Shown here piece by piece: positions 8,478 through 18,359 of a stretch of 64,000 bases of DNA. A model generated the notes under the pieces. That model was not told the DNA's origin. It did no database searches and saw only the letters and a program-made list of their open reading frames with translations. The stretch comes from Leptothoe sp034932105 (GTDB lineage: Bacteria; Cyanobacteriota; Cyanobacteriia; Phormidesmidales; Phormidesmidaceae), in the NCBI RefSeq assembly GCF_034932105.1, contig NZ_JAYGIG010000120.1, positions 1 through 64,000 of the forward strand, given 5' to 3'. Each line of letters starts with the position of its first letter. Position 1 is the stretch's first letter. The translations under genes and the position numbers were made by a program.

Positions 8478-9909
8478 TGATTGTTTGTGAATGTATGATT
8501 TTGAGTTGAGCGTGATATCGAGATGCCGCTAGACCCATGCCTAAAAATCCCCAGAGCACCATGCCAACAATGCCAACCATGGCAACATTAAGACCAATTT
8601 GGGCAAAAATGCCAAATGCGATCGCACGGGCTGCACTGGCAAATGGATCAACGCAGGCTTCAGCCCCCTGAAAAAGCTTAAAGAAAATGAGAAACATTCC
8701 GGTGAGATATGGGATTGTTCCCATCCATCCCAGGGAAAACAGGAATGTCAAAATACTACTATCATTACTACCTAAATGCTCACTTTCCACCACTGTTCCT
8801 AACCCTTGACCAATCCCCTGGGTCAAGGCCTCACCCAGTAGCTCGTTGTAGCCGTCTAACCGGGCTTGATAGCTACCATCCTCCTGGGTATTTGAGAGGG
8901 ACTCTAAACGTGGCGCAATCTCGCTGGCCAAAGGCTCTATGGAAGCTAATGGGATTACAAGTAAAGCCATCGTCATGAGTGTAACTAATAAGCGAACTTG
9001 CAGGTGTGATCTCAGTGAGGGGAGATATAACATTAACGCAGCTACCCAACTCAGCCAACCGGAGCGAGCCAGGGTTAATAAAAAAGAGAGATATCCAGCT
9101 CCAGTGGCCACAAACTTTAGGTTACCTCGATTACTCAATAGTAAAATCAGACCAGCCATCATGACAGCAGCAAAGGGCTGAGGAGAATTCATCGTGCTCC
9201 ATACCCGAATGCCTAATGGTTCTGGATAACCAAAGACATTCGTATCCACAGCATTCACTAACCAGAAACGATCCCATTCCGGAGCCGTGAGGTATTGCCA
9301 AACGCCATACCCCCCCATCACCAGGACACCCCAGAGAAAAGTACACTGAATATTGTTTCGATAGGCAGGATACTCTCGCCAGTGGACAAACAAGTGAAAC
9401 CCAAACAATAGTGGGGGCAACCAGTTTAGTAGGGCAACCACCGTCCCAGCTAACGGGTTTTGTACCAGTCCAATTAAAAATCCATAAAAGACACTGGCAA
9501 AGCATAGGAGAAAGGGGCCTCCTCCCTGACGATGGACAATAGGAAGGTGACGGAACAATGTTACTACAGAAATCAGAGTGACTAAAGGTGGAGCTAACAA
9601 GACGATGCTAGGATCTTGCCAGCCACTTTGTTGATCAATCAGACGGCGGACAAGCGGCGTTAGGAACCAGATCCACCAAGTAAACCCAATGTAGAGCAAG
9701 GGATAACGTACATAAAGTAGTGCGCCAACAGCCGTCGCCCCCAACGGAAAGAGCAGTCGCAAGCCCCCCCCCGCTCCGGCCAGAATGCCTAAGCCGACCA
9801 TTAGGACTAAGCTCAACATTCCGGTCCAGGCTAAAGCAGGACGGAAATTAAGCCAAGCAAATGTACCCTGGCTAGAAGAATGGTGCAATTGTTGCTCTTG
9901 CAATATCAT
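8452..9909 (-). CDS. Wzy-type polysaccharide polymerase / O-antigen ligase family
   Basis: A 485-residue polytopic membrane protein with about ten to twelve hydrophobic segments and a large hydrophilic loop (about residues 320-385). The loop contains RLDGYNELLGEALTQGIGQGLG, of the type seen in O-antigen polymerase/ligase (Wzy_C) proteins. It would join lipid-linked repeat units on the periplasmic side. Neighbours agree: a flippase, an initiating transferase, an export protein and a co-polymerase are in the same locus, which otherwise lacks a polymerase. About 140 bp of non-coding sequence separates it from the upstream GT2. Polymerase is preferred over ligase because no lipid-A route is visible in the locus. 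Confidence 0.82.
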   Translation of the reverse strand: MILQEQQLHHSSSQGTFAWLNFRPALAWTGMLSLVLMVGLGILAGAGGGLRLLFPLGATAVGALLYVRYPLLYIGFTWWIWFLTPLVRRLIDQQSGWQDPSIVLLAPPLVTLISVVTLFRHLPIVHRQGGGPFLLCFASVFYGFLIGLVQNPLAGTVVALLNWLPPLLFGFHLFVHWREYPAYRNNIQCTFLWGVLVMGGYGVWQYLTAPEWDRFWLVNAVDTNVFGYPEPLGIRVWSTMNSPQPFAAVMMAGLILLLSNRGNLKFVATGAGYLSFLLTLARSGWLSWVAALMLYLPSLRSHLQVRLLVTLMTMALLVIPLASIEPLASEIAPRLESLSNTQEDGSYQARLDGYNELLGEALTQGIGQGLGTVVESEHLGSNDSSILTFLFSLGWMGTIPYLTGMFLIFFKLFQGAEACVDPFASAARAIAFGIFAQIGLNVAMVGIVGMVLWGFLGMGLAASRYHAQLKIIHSQTINDSLITPV

Positions 9910-10052
9910 CTGATTTTGTTAGAAGTCATAAAGGGTGCTACCTCAAGCGGGGAAATCTTAGTCAGAGGCTGGAGCCAGACTTTAGAAACATGTCAGCTTT
10001 AGAATGGTGACCACCTTAAAATCAATGGTTACCCTTTGCTGAGCACCATCTG

Positions 10053-11060
10053 TTATCGCAGCTTTGTCAATCCAGGGTTAGGCATATGAGCCAAGGAAAG
10101 AGCCATAGATTGAGGTAAATAACTCATGCTAAGGGCAATCAACGTGCGTAAACTGAATTTCTGATGTCGCCATGACTGATGCAGATGGAAACGAGCTTCT
10201 ACAGGTTGTCCCAGGCGCAGAAATCCAATGCCTAACGTCGTACTGGCATGGGCCCATTCTCGCTGAAAATAAGATCGATAATCGCGCAGATTTTCATCTT
10301 CCATAAACTGCTGATGGCAGAATGTGGCCGCTTTACCCTTGCGAATTTTGGCTTGAATATTACGACTCCCACTTACCATATTTTCAGATTTAGCATGCAT
10401 CCGATAGTAGGCTAAACGCTCTGAACAATAATAGGCTCCCTGACCTGAACGACAACCTAAATAGGCAAGGTAATAATCCCAAAATACACCTGCTTTAAAC
10501 AATTTGTCCCAGGACACTGCATTTCTACGAATTAAGGCAGCAGATGCTGTAAATACAGCCTGATCAACTAACCCAATTTTCCAAAAAGGTTGGTAAATGC
10601 CTTCCTGTAGTTTATGCCGTTTTTCTCGTTTACTATGCTTTTGACTAGCCGCCCAATTGACATGGCCATGGTCATCCATAATGTAATAGTCACAAAAAGC
10701 CAGCACCAACTCTGAATTCTCTTCTAAGGGGTGTACTAATTTTTCTAAAAAGTCTTTGTCCCATCGATCATCATCGTTAAGACTAGCAACGTATTTGCCA
10801 TGGGTTTCAGCAAAAGCATAGGTTGAATTTAAGCCAATACCAACATTTTTAGCATTGCGTCGTAGGCGTAGACGTGGGTCTTGAAACGATTCCACAATGG
10901 GCTGAGGACTTTCATCACTGCAGTCATCTGAAACAATGATTTCGAGATTGGTATAGGTTTGGTTGATCACACTTGCGATCGCTTCTTTCAAATAGTCTAA
11001 GCGATTATAGGTGGGAATAATTACGCTAATTAGCGGGGCATTAAACATGGCTTTTATCAT
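10053..11060 (-). CDS. Glycosyltransferase family 2
   Basis: A 335-residue GT2 transferase (GT-A fold). Seen: ISVIIPTYNRLDYLKEAIASV at the N-terminus, EIIVSDDCSDE with the nucleotide-binding acidic residues, then SLNDDDRWD as the metal-binding DxD-type site (here NDDD). The C-terminal part holds a Trp-Asp-Tyr segment (WDYYLAYLG) in the place of the usual catalytic-base region. Its ATG shares one base with the upstream stop (TAATG), so it is coupled to the preceding GT2. It is expected to act at the inner face of the membrane on the repeat unit. Confidence 0.88.
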   Translation of the reverse strand: MIKAMFNAPLISVIIPTYNRLDYLKEAIASVINQTYTNLEIIVSDDCSDESPQPIVESFQDPRLRLRRNAKNVGIGLNSTYAFAETHGKYVASLNDDDRWDKDFLEKLVHPLEENSELVLAFCDYYIMDDHGHVNWAASQKHSKREKRHKLQEGIYQPFWKIGLVDQAVFTASAALIRRNAVSWDKLFKAGVFWDYYLAYLGCRSGQGAYYCSERLAYYRMHAKSENMVSGSRNIQAKIRKGKAATFCHQQFMEDENLRDYRSYFQREWAHASTTLGIGFLRLGQPVEARFHLHQSWRHQKFSLRTLIALSMSYLPQSMALSLAHMPNPGLTKLR

Positions 11061-12064
11061 TACTGTTGTATTAACTTATTTTGTGGCCATATGGAAAATT
11101 TAGAAATCTGCTGGAATCCAGAAATAAATTGTTGATACAGTCTGTCACCTAAACGACGACGCAAAAAAAGAATGAGTCCTAATCGATGAAAGACTTTTGA
11201 ATTAAAAAGAGCAGGATAATACCGAAGAGATTTTTCCTTTAAGGCATGTGCAGCGTCAAGATCATAGTTTTGTAAAGCACGATAGGCCACAGAAAGATAG
11301 GCAAGCCCATATGCTTTATCTTTCATAGCAGTTCCATCTATTTCACTATTTTGAAATGCCTTTTCTATAACTTTTAGGCGACCCTGTAAATGTAATTGTA
11401 AATTATGAGACTTGCTATTGGCATGGATTCTGTAACGAACTAAGGGCTCTTTTATGACAGCAAATTCATATTTTTCGGCAATCCGAATCCACATATCCCA
11501 ATCTTCTGCAGATCGCAGATTCTGATCAAATAATCCAACTGACTCAAAACATTGACGCCGAACCATAGGGGTACTGCCACACATGATTGGATTTTCCTCA
11601 ATCACCGATTCCCACACATGTCCTTCAGCATTAGATATTCCGATTTTTCCAATTGAGATACCCTCATCATCAATATTTGAGATCCAAGTGTTGACTAACC
11701 CTACATTGAGAAAAGTATCTAAAATATAAACCTGTTGTTCAAGCTTTGTTGGCTCCCAAAGATCATCAGCATCAAGAAAGGCAATATACTGCCCATTCGA
11801 TGCAAGTACTCCTGCGTTGCGTGCTGTTGCACAGCCTTGATTTTCTTGATTGATTAGCTTGATTCGACTATCCGTAAGACCAGCTGCCCAATCAGTTATA
11901 TGATCGGTACTCCCATCATTAATAATCAGAACCTCAAAATCAGCATAGGTCTGTCCCAAAACACTATTCAATGTTTTGGGAAGAAAAGCCATCGAATTAT
12001 AAGCTGGTATTATTACAGAAACCTTTGTCACAGTTTTATTCTCCCCAAAAATCAGCGTCGTCAT
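11060..12064 (-). CDS. Glycosyltransferase family 2
   Basis: A 334-residue GT2 transferase. Seen: VSVIIPAYNSMAFLPKTLNSV, VLIINDGSTD, FLDADDLWEP (the DxD site, here DADD) and the SAEDWDMWIR segment with ED, typical of the catalytic-base region. The first 14 residues precede the conserved strand and may be a little too long; no better in-frame ATG lies closer. It is coupled by TAATG to the next GT2 and lies 54 bp below the preceding GT4. Donor and acceptor unknown. Confidence 0.88.
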   Translation of the reverse strand: MTTLIFGENKTVTKVSVIIPAYNSMAFLPKTLNSVLGQTYADFEVLIINDGSTDHITDWAAGLTDSRIKLINQENQGCATARNAGVLASNGQYIAFLDADDLWEPTKLEQQVYILDTFLNVGLVNTWISNIDDEGISIGKIGISNAEGHVWESVIEENPIMCGSTPMVRRQCFESVGLFDQNLRSAEDWDMWIRIAEKYEFAVIKEPLVRYRIHANSKSHNLQLHLQGRLKVIEKAFQNSEIDGTAMKDKAYGLAYLSVAYRALQNYDLDAAHALKEKSLRYYPALFNSKVFHRLGLILFLRRRLGDRLYQQFISGFQQISKFSIWPQNKLIQQ

Positions 12065-12118
12065 GTCAATCTGTAGTATCCAAGAATGTTGATAGAATTA
12101 AGCTAATTTAACCTAAAT

Positions 12119-13390
12119 TCAATGGGTTGTAGCCAGCTCAAATGAAGGCTCAAAAAGTATTTTTTGGTATAGTTTTTCCAATCGTTCATTCAATTGTTCT
12201 AAATTGTAGTCTCTGACAATTTTTAGTTTACCTGCTTTGCCCATTTCTTCTGACTCATCAGGATGGTCCATTAGATAGCAAATTCTATCAGCAAGGTTAT
12301 CGATATCTCTTTCGGGTACTAAAAAACCAGAAATACCATCGTCAACCAACTCAGGAATACCACTGTGATAGGTACTAATCACAGGTAATTCCATCGCCAT
12401 TGCTTCCATCAAAACAACCGGTATTCCTTCCATGTCACCGTCTTTACTTGTCACACTTGGTGCAAGCAAAACATGCGACCGATTAAGTAGTGCAACAACA
12501 TCATTGGACTTTTTTTGACCATGCAAAATGATGCAGTCCGATAAATTCAGATCAGTAATTAATTGTTGTAATTTATCCCTTAGATCACCATCGCCAATAA
12601 TGTTGTACTCAATATTAGCAATCTTTCGATCTTTTAATATTTTTGCAATAGCACGTATAGCATATTCCAAACCTTTCTTCTCCACTAATCGAGACACGGA
12701 GACTAATCGGATTATCTCTTTAGACTTATGCTTATAAGCAGTAGAGGCAGCAAATTTTCTCAAATCTATCCCCATACGATGTACAAACAATTTATGCTCA
12801 TCACATCCCATCTGGATCAACTTTTGCTTCCAGTAATTGCTGATGGGGCTAAATAGATCTCCCTCTAAGAAAAGGGATGAATAGACGCTTTCTCCGAACT
12901 CATGCACACTTTTGGTAACGTCAAAACCATGAAATGTTGTAATTAGTTTTCCATCAATCGCTCCTATGTTTCGGACATGCATCCCTTGTAAACCACTCCA
13001 GCCAAAGTGACATTGAATAATATCGTAACAAGCCTGACGATTGATAAAAGGAATGCATAAGTATAACAATCTCAAAGAAGCTGCATTTTTTCCATGCTTA
13101 AAGATATTTAGACTTTTGAGAATTAATAAAGAATTCTGAAATATATTGAGAGTGGCCAATTTGAGCCCCTTGAAAGCACGCAATATATAATTTTGCGGAA
13201 TCTTAGGCCAATAATAGGTCCGTTCCAATAAACTATATTTGTTTATTTCTGGATGAACCGTGTCTTCATCACTGACTGTAGTTGCAAAAACATCAACTTC
13301 ATGACCTTGTTGAATCAATCCAACAATCTGATCAAGTATAAAAGTTTGAGATATTGCTGGAAACTCGCCCAGAAAAAACGCAATTTTCAT
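12119..13390 (-). CDS. Glycosyltransferase family 4 (colanic-acid WcaL type)
   Basis: A 423-residue GT4 transferase. I take ATG at 13390 (MKIAFFLGEFPAISQTF) rather than the in-frame TTG four codons upstream. The opening with EFP-x-SQTF, the segment CHFGWSGLQG and TTFHGFDVT are typical of WcaL/AmsK-like colanic-acid and amylovoran transferases. The C-terminal half has SVSRLVEKKGLEYAI and EGIPVVLMEAMAMELPVIST (E-x7-E). The gene is clearly richer in A+T than the surrounding housekeeping genes, which suggests the locus core came by transfer. It probably adds a sugar such as galactose to the repeat unit; that specificity is a guess from the family. Confidence 0.87.
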   Translation of the reverse strand: MKIAFFLGEFPAISQTFILDQIVGLIQQGHEVDVFATTVSDEDTVHPEINKYSLLERTYYWPKIPQNYILRAFKGLKLATLNIFQNSLLILKSLNIFKHGKNAASLRLLYLCIPFINRQACYDIIQCHFGWSGLQGMHVRNIGAIDGKLITTFHGFDVTKSVHEFGESVYSSLFLEGDLFSPISNYWKQKLIQMGCDEHKLFVHRMGIDLRKFAASTAYKHKSKEIIRLVSVSRLVEKKGLEYAIRAIAKILKDRKIANIEYNIIGDGDLRDKLQQLITDLNLSDCIILHGQKKSNDVVALLNRSHVLLAPSVTSKDGDMEGIPVVLMEAMAMELPVISTYHSGIPELVDDGISGFLVPERDIDNLADRICYLMDHPDESEEMGKAGKLKIVRDYNLEQLNERLEKLYQKILFEPSFELATTH

Positions 13391-13467
13391 AATTTTAGCC
13401 AACCTAGAAAGAAGTCATATTCTGGTGTATCAAAATATATATATAGTCTATGCACTAAAGAGGTTTC

Positions 13468-14544
13468 TCAAAAATTCACCTTTTTGTATAGGTTGAAGGT
13501 TTGGTTTGCGATCGCAGACCAGTCTAGCTGAGTTTCAGCAAATTTTCGAGCAGCTTGCCCCTGTTTAATCTGACTCTCTTGAGATTCAGCTAAGGTCAAA
13601 ATAGCTTCAACAAACCCATTAACGTCTCTGGGTGGTAACAAAGTAGAAAATGAGTCTCGTGTATAATCTGGCATGCCTCCTATATCATTCGAGATAATAG
13701 GCAGACCACAAGCAATACTTTCGAGTAAAGCATTATTAGCAGTACAGTCCAAGAGTGGTAATACCAAAGCTTTTGCCCGTCGATATACATTTCGGAGTTG
13801 TTCATCAGATAAGCCTCCGCACCAGTGAACTTGATCATAGTGTGCAATGCGGTAGAACTGAGGCTGTTGACGTTTGTTAGCAGGTACAATTAGGTCAAAT
13901 TGAATTCCTGGATCACGAGCTAAAGTTGTCTCGATGACCTGAGATAGAGTATCCAAGTCTCTTAGCCAAGTCCCAGAAAAAACGAAACGAGGCATCTCAG
14001 TTCGGATTGGACTGGGACTGGGGCAAAAAAACTTGGTATCAACCCCATGTAGAATCAGGTGAACACGTCCTGGCAGGCAAGTTTCAAAGAAACTGAGTTC
14101 GCGGCTACTCAAGACAATTAGGGCATCCAGGGAACCCAGCAGTTCTGGATTGTGGCGCTCCAGCCGCCAGAGCCCAGCGGGCTGATGGGCCGTTGCCATT
14201 AAACGATAACGGAAACGACTTTTCCACTGGGCTAAAAGACCTAACATACGCTCTACATAGAGAACATGAATCAAGCTGGAACGATGCCAGAGGCTCTGAC
14301 AAAGCGCGTTGAGTTCCATATAAGTACTATCAGAACTATATGTATCACTACCTTTAATATCCCTTGCAAAATAGCTGACACTCCGACGGGCTAGTCCCCG
14401 TAGGGGTTTGTTAGGTCGATACACAGTGCGATAGGCTGTTGGCTTTTGAGTCGCAAGGATATCGCATACTTTCTCATAGCCACTGTGACTCCCCATCCAG
14501 GGAAAGCTTTCACGAAGCCAAATGGTTGTTGATTGAGTGTTCAT
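13468..14544 (-). CDS. Glycosyltransferase family 4
   Basis: A 358-residue GT4-like transferase. The N-terminal half is divergent (MNTQSTTIWLRESFPWMGSH) and I do not recognise its acceptor class. The C-terminal half is clear: FVFSGTWLRDLDTLSQVI, the HWCGGLSDEQLRNVYRRA segment, and ALLESIACGLPIISNDIGG, the donor motif. It lies between a GT4 and a GT2 in the operon with gaps of 77 and 46 bp. It is likely to add one residue of the repeat unit. Confidence 0.83.
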   Translation of the reverse strand: MNTQSTTIWLRESFPWMGSHSGYEKVCDILATQKPTAYRTVYRPNKPLRGLARRSVSYFARDIKGSDTYSSDSTYMELNALCQSLWHRSSLIHVLYVERMLGLLAQWKSRFRYRLMATAHQPAGLWRLERHNPELLGSLDALIVLSSRELSFFETCLPGRVHLILHGVDTKFFCPSPSPIRTEMPRFVFSGTWLRDLDTLSQVIETTLARDPGIQFDLIVPANKRQQPQFYRIAHYDQVHWCGGLSDEQLRNVYRRAKALVLPLLDCTANNALLESIACGLPIISNDIGGMPDYTRDSFSTLLPPRDVNGFVEAILTLAESQESQIKQGQAARKFAETQLDWSAIANQTFNLYKKVNF

Positions 14545-14590
14545 AGTCTTGCTCTATTTCTAGACGATAAAAGTCACCGTTACTATAGTC

Positions 14591-15649
14591 TTATGATCGA
14601 ACAAGATGTCTATCATAGTTGTGGGCAGCTAGAAAGTTTCTAATATAAGTAGCTGGATTAAATTGTTGCTGAGACAGCTTAAACCAGCAGTAGTGAATAA
14701 CAACACGTGGATATAAACCAGAAAACCTAATCAGGAATATAGTTTTTTTAATGGGATGAGATGAGCGTTCTGCCAGCCCAAATAATAACTGTTTAAATCG
14801 ATAACAGTAAGTTAGCTGTCTGATCTCTAAATCAGATTCTTGAAGCAGCGCTTTGTCAATCAAACCCATGATAGCTGATTTAATCATTGTGCACCACAAG
14901 GCTTGCCCCTCAGCAGAGAAAATAAAGTCGTTTTGAGTGGCTTGTTTAGAATGAACTCGCCATGTGGCCAGGTAGTAAGGGACATGAATAGTATTAGAAG
15001 TTAAGCCGACTCTAATGCCCCATTCAAAGTCCCCATGAGAGCCAAAATCAGTCCTGAAATCTCCAACTTTCTCAAAAAAATTACGACGGATCAAGAGCTG
15101 AGTAAGAGATGAATACATTGTACCAAGGGCGCAGTAGAGTATGCCATCATAAGGGGCAAGTCGGATATGCTGTTGATTAATATACTCACCAAAGAACTTA
15201 ATTTTATCCCATGTATTCCATTGTTTTCTGGTTTGCTGACCTGTTTCGTCAATAATATTAAGACAGCAATGGGCAATATCGCAGTTTGGCTGAGATTCTA
15301 AGGCCGCCACCATTTTCTCCAAACAGTCAGATGTCATGGTGTCATCGCTAGTAGCAATATAAACATACTCGCCATGAGCTTGAGAAAGACAGCGATTGAT
15401 ACCTGCATAGACGCCTTCACGCGGTGCTTGAGTAGCATAGATACGACTGTCTTTGTTGGCATAGGTTTGGATAAGTTCCCAAGAACCATCGTCCGAGTAG
15501 CTATCGACAACAACGAGTTCCCAGTCATTAAGCGTCTGGCTTAGAATCGTATCCAATCTTTCTGCCAAAAAAGGAAATGTATTAAGACTTGGCAGAAGAA
15601 TCGAAACCTTAGGAGGCGTATTGTTTATTGATTCAAGATCTAAATGCAT
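14591..15649 (-). CDS. Glycosyltransferase family 2
   Basis: A 352-residue GT2 transferase. Seen: VSILLPSLNTFPFLAERLDTI, ELVVVDSYSDDGSWELI, the ATSDDTM site (DD in place of DxD), and HGDFEWGIRVG in the catalytic-base region. The C-terminal 100 residues are basic and partly hydrophobic and may bind the membrane. It is the first transferase gene below the flippase, with a 40-bp gap. Start at 15649 chosen because the conserved strand begins at residue 14 and no closer ATG is in frame. Confidence 0.87.
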   Translation of the reverse strand: MHLDLESINNTPPKVSILLPSLNTFPFLAERLDTILSQTLNDWELVVVDSYSDDGSWELIQTYANKDSRIYATQAPREGVYAGINRCLSQAHGEYVYIATSDDTMTSDCLEKMVAALESQPNCDIAHCCLNIIDETGQQTRKQWNTWDKIKFFGEYINQQHIRLAPYDGILYCALGTMYSSLTQLLIRRNFFEKVGDFRTDFGSHGDFEWGIRVGLTSNTIHVPYYLATWRVHSKQATQNDFIFSAEGQALWCTMIKSAIMGLIDKALLQESDLEIRQLTYCYRFKQLLFGLAERSSHPIKKTIFLIRFSGLYPRVVIHYCWFKLSQQQFNPATYIRNFLAAHNYDRHLVRS

Positions 15650-15689
15650 TGTTTATTCACCGTCGTTATTGCCATCACCGCCATCTTTA

Positions 15690-17138
15690 TCATGAAGCAG
15701 GTATTGGAAAAAGATTATTTCTGATTTCTTTAATGAGTTTTGGGGAGACTGACGCTAGAGCAAACACATAAACTAAACTGCCTAACACTACGCCCATCAC
15801 TAAAATCAAAGTATCACTTAACAGCCAGTCTTCAACTGTGTATCGCATAACAAATAACCCTATAGCCATAACTGCTGAAGAAATTAGGGGAGGTAAAAAT
15901 TGCAATAGATATCTACCTAAGTTGATATGAATAATTTTTTTAATCAAAAGCAAAGGTATTGGGGAGAATACATAGCCTCCAATCACGAGGCCAATGGCTA
16001 CAGCAACAATTCCCCAATGGACTAGAAACACAAATACAGTAATGTTACACAGCATACTTAAACATTGTAAGCCTAAGTTCCACGAAGGTTTACCTATTGA
16101 CAGTAGAATTGTTCCATTAAACTGATAAACTGATTGTAGTATGCCGCTAAAAGCTAAGATCCTCATAACGGGGACACTTGGCATCCACTCTGCACCGAAA
16201 AGGGCTTGAATCAATTCAGGTGCTAAGATTGCCATGCCGATAAAAGCAGGGAATGAGACTAGACTTGTATACTGAGTAACTTTATAAAAGGTTTTTCTCA
16301 TGCGCTCTGGATCTTCTTGCATTCGAGAGAATGTAGGCAAAGCCACTTGAGTAGTTACTGTGGTTAATAGTTTAATCATAATTAGCAGGAGCCGATAGGC
16401 AACGCTGTAGTAACCCAAAGCAACCGGCCCCAAGAAGTAGCCAATCAACATATCGTCTGAACGAAGATTGAAAAAACTCAGAAAATTCAAACCGATGATG
16501 TTGATGCCATAGCTAAAAAGTTCTTTAAAATGCTTAGGCGAAAATCTAAGTCTTGGCCTCCAGGCACTTGAACTCCATAGCATTACTGCACCTGTGAAGC
16601 CAAACACTATCTCCTTTATGACTAAACTCCAAATCCCTAAACCCATGAGGGCAGAACCTAGTCCGGCTATCCCACAGGCTACTGTTGCAACTAGAGAACG
16701 GGCTGCAAAAATCTTAAACTGCATGTTGCGTTGCAAAATTGCAGACTGCACACTACTGAGTCCTGCAAACAAAAAGCTGATGGACATCCATCGAATAATC
16801 GGAGCTAGCTCTGGCTCACTATAGAAGTTTGCAACTACTCCAGCCCCAGAAAAAACTGCTAGCAGAAAGACTAATCCCATTAGCACACTGGTCCAGAAGG
16901 CGGTATCTAGGTGCTCTGGCTCTAACTCATCTTTTTGAATAATCGCTTGTGCAAATCCTTGATCCAAAAAGATCTGCATAAAATACATAAAGACATTCGC
17001 CAGGGCCACTAACCCAAATGCCTCAGCCCCTAGCAGCCGTGCCAACAACAGAAAAATTGTAATTGAGACAAGCTGCGCGCCCCATTTTTCTAAGGCAGAC
17101 CACTTTGCTCCCCGGATTGCCTTTTGTCGCAAACTCAT
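15690..17138 (-). CDS. Wzx-type polysaccharide flippase (MOP superfamily)
   Basis: A 482-residue polytopic protein with about 12-14 hydrophobic segments, the size of Wzx/WzxC/MurJ-superfamily flippases. It opens MSLRQKAIRGAKWSALEKWG, very like WzxC (colanic acid) and related lipopolysaccharide flippases, and contains ALGYYSVAYRLL and PTFSRMQEDPERMRKTFYK, both usual in that group. It would move the undecaprenyl-linked repeat unit across the inner membrane for the polymerase. It is separated from the initiating transferase upstream by a 128-bp gap with a strong hairpin. Confidence 0.9.
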   Translation of the reverse strand: MSLRQKAIRGAKWSALEKWGAQLVSITIFLLLARLLGAEAFGLVALANVFMYFMQIFLDQGFAQAIIQKDELEPEHLDTAFWTSVLMGLVFLLAVFSGAGVVANFYSEPELAPIIRWMSISFLFAGLSSVQSAILQRNMQFKIFAARSLVATVACGIAGLGSALMGLGIWSLVIKEIVFGFTGAVMLWSSSAWRPRLRFSPKHFKELFSYGINIIGLNFLSFFNLRSDDMLIGYFLGPVALGYYSVAYRLLLIMIKLLTTVTTQVALPTFSRMQEDPERMRKTFYKVTQYTSLVSFPAFIGMAILAPELIQALFGAEWMPSVPVMRILAFSGILQSVYQFNGTILLSIGKPSWNLGLQCLSMLCNITVFVFLVHWGIVAVAIGLVIGGYVFSPIPLLLIKKIIHINLGRYLLQFLPPLISSAVMAIGLFVMRYTVEDWLLSDTLILVMGVVLGSLVYVFALASVSPKLIKEIRNNLFPIPAS

Positions 17139-17182
17139 AAGACACTACTCGCACTGGTAAGAGAAACTATTATTTATAGATT

Positions 17183-17210
17183 GGTAATGACTGCATTAGC
17201 AGTCATTACC
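17183..17210 (-). terminator. Perfect 12-bp hairpin inside the exopolysaccharide locus
   Basis: GGTAATGACTGC (17183-17194) and its exact complement (17199-17210) are separated by four bases. The hairpin lies 57 bases after the stop of the initiating sugar transferase and 45 bases before the flippase start. There is no T-run on either strand, so it may be a partial terminator, an mRNA-stabilising hairpin or a processing site rather than a full Rho-independent terminator. It divides export/initiation genes from assembly genes. Confidence 0.6.
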
Positions 17211-17266
17211 TTTAAGTCAGAGTTTTTTCATAACCCATGCATTCGAAGTCACCATGAAACACTAAC

Positions 17267-18202
17267 TTAGAACGCACCAAAGCCATTTACTACCTTAGGC
17301 AACGTCATTAATAACAACTTCAGATCTTCCTTAAATGTCCACTGTCTCAGATAGTCTAAGTCCATCCGATTAACAGCCGCTAAGTCACAAAACTTCGATC
17401 GTGCGGTCACCTGCCACATCCCTGTCATGCCTGGTAGTGCTCTCAATCGCTGCTGCAGTAATGGTTCAATGCGTACTGCATCATATAGAGCCCAAGGCCT
17501 TGGCCCCACTAAGGTCATCTCTCCTCGTAATACGTTTAACAACTGTGGTAGCTCATCCAAACTAAACTTTCGTAGCCAATGTCCCACTTTTGTCACCCGT
17601 GGATCGTGTTCCAGTTTATGTAGTAGCCCTTTCTGGTTTGTCATCACTTTATGGTGCCGGGTTTCTGCATCTGTCGCCATACTGCGAAACTTACAGATTT
17701 GGAATAGCCTGCCCTGGTAACCTACACGCCACTGACGAAATAAAATAGGTCCTCGGGAATCTAATCGTACCCCTATGGCCAACAGCCCCATTAGTGGCGT
17801 TAAAACCACCCAAAGAAGCAATGCAACGCACCAGTCTGCCAGCCGTTTTACTCGCCAGAGGATGGGTTGGCGATTCTGTGGTAAATCAGGTGCCGAAGGC
17901 ACATTTAGATAAATCTGCTTTTTAGTGGCATGACAAATATCTGCCCAGGCCTTAAACTTTGATGAGTCCAGGGCTGGATCAAGATATATGCGTTTAACCG
18001 GTGAATGGCGTAAACAATCATATAACCAAGTTTTATTTCTCAGAGCAGGCATCTCAGGTTCTGACTCTGAAGAGCGAGGTCGCACAATCAATACATTCTT
18101 TTCCCAGGTCAATATGCAACCTTCAAAGGGAGAAGATGACCACTTATTAGGCGGCATTTGGAAAATTAGGGGGGCCTTTAACAAAACTGTGGATGTAGTC
18201 AT
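17267..18202 (-). CDS. Initiating sugar transferase (polyisoprenyl-phosphate hexose-1-P transferase)
   Basis: A 311-residue bacterial sugar transferase that starts repeat-unit assembly by moving sugar-1-phosphate to undecaprenyl phosphate. Seen: one hydrophobic segment (about 130-150), RGPILFRQWRVGYQGRLFQICKFRSM, the KLEHDPRVTKVGHWLRKFSLDELPQ region and the GPRPW block followed by LPGMTGMWQV, all hallmark blocks. Unlike WbaP/WcaJ it lacks the four-helix N-terminal region. Instead it has about 110 soluble residues I do not recognise, so it resembles the small phosphoglycosyl transferases in core and differs only in the added head. Stop to flippase start is interrupted by a hairpin. Confidence 0.9.
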   Translation of the reverse strand: MTTSTVLLKAPLIFQMPPNKWSSSPFEGCILTWEKNVLIVRPRSSESEPEMPALRNKTWLYDCLRHSPVKRIYLDPALDSSKFKAWADICHATKKQIYLNVPSAPDLPQNRQPILWRVKRLADWCVALLLWVVLTPLMGLLAIGVRLDSRGPILFRQWRVGYQGRLFQICKFRSMATDAETRHHKVMTNQKGLLHKLEHDPRVTKVGHWLRKFSLDELPQLLNVLRGEMTLVGPRPWALYDAVRIEPLLQQRLRALPGMTGMWQVTARSKFCDLAAVNRMDLDYLRQWTFKEDLKLLLMTLPKVVNGFGAF

Positions 18203-18359
18203 AAGTCTGAAGAATCTCTTAATAGAAAGCCTAGTTCACTCAAGCTAGTCTGTTGCCATAAAAACTAATTTGCCTTGAGTCGATTTATTTGGTGTAAATT
18301 GACTCATCTTCCCAGTTGTGCAGTCTTTAACTGTCATGCAGTTTTTACTGTTCCAGTCC

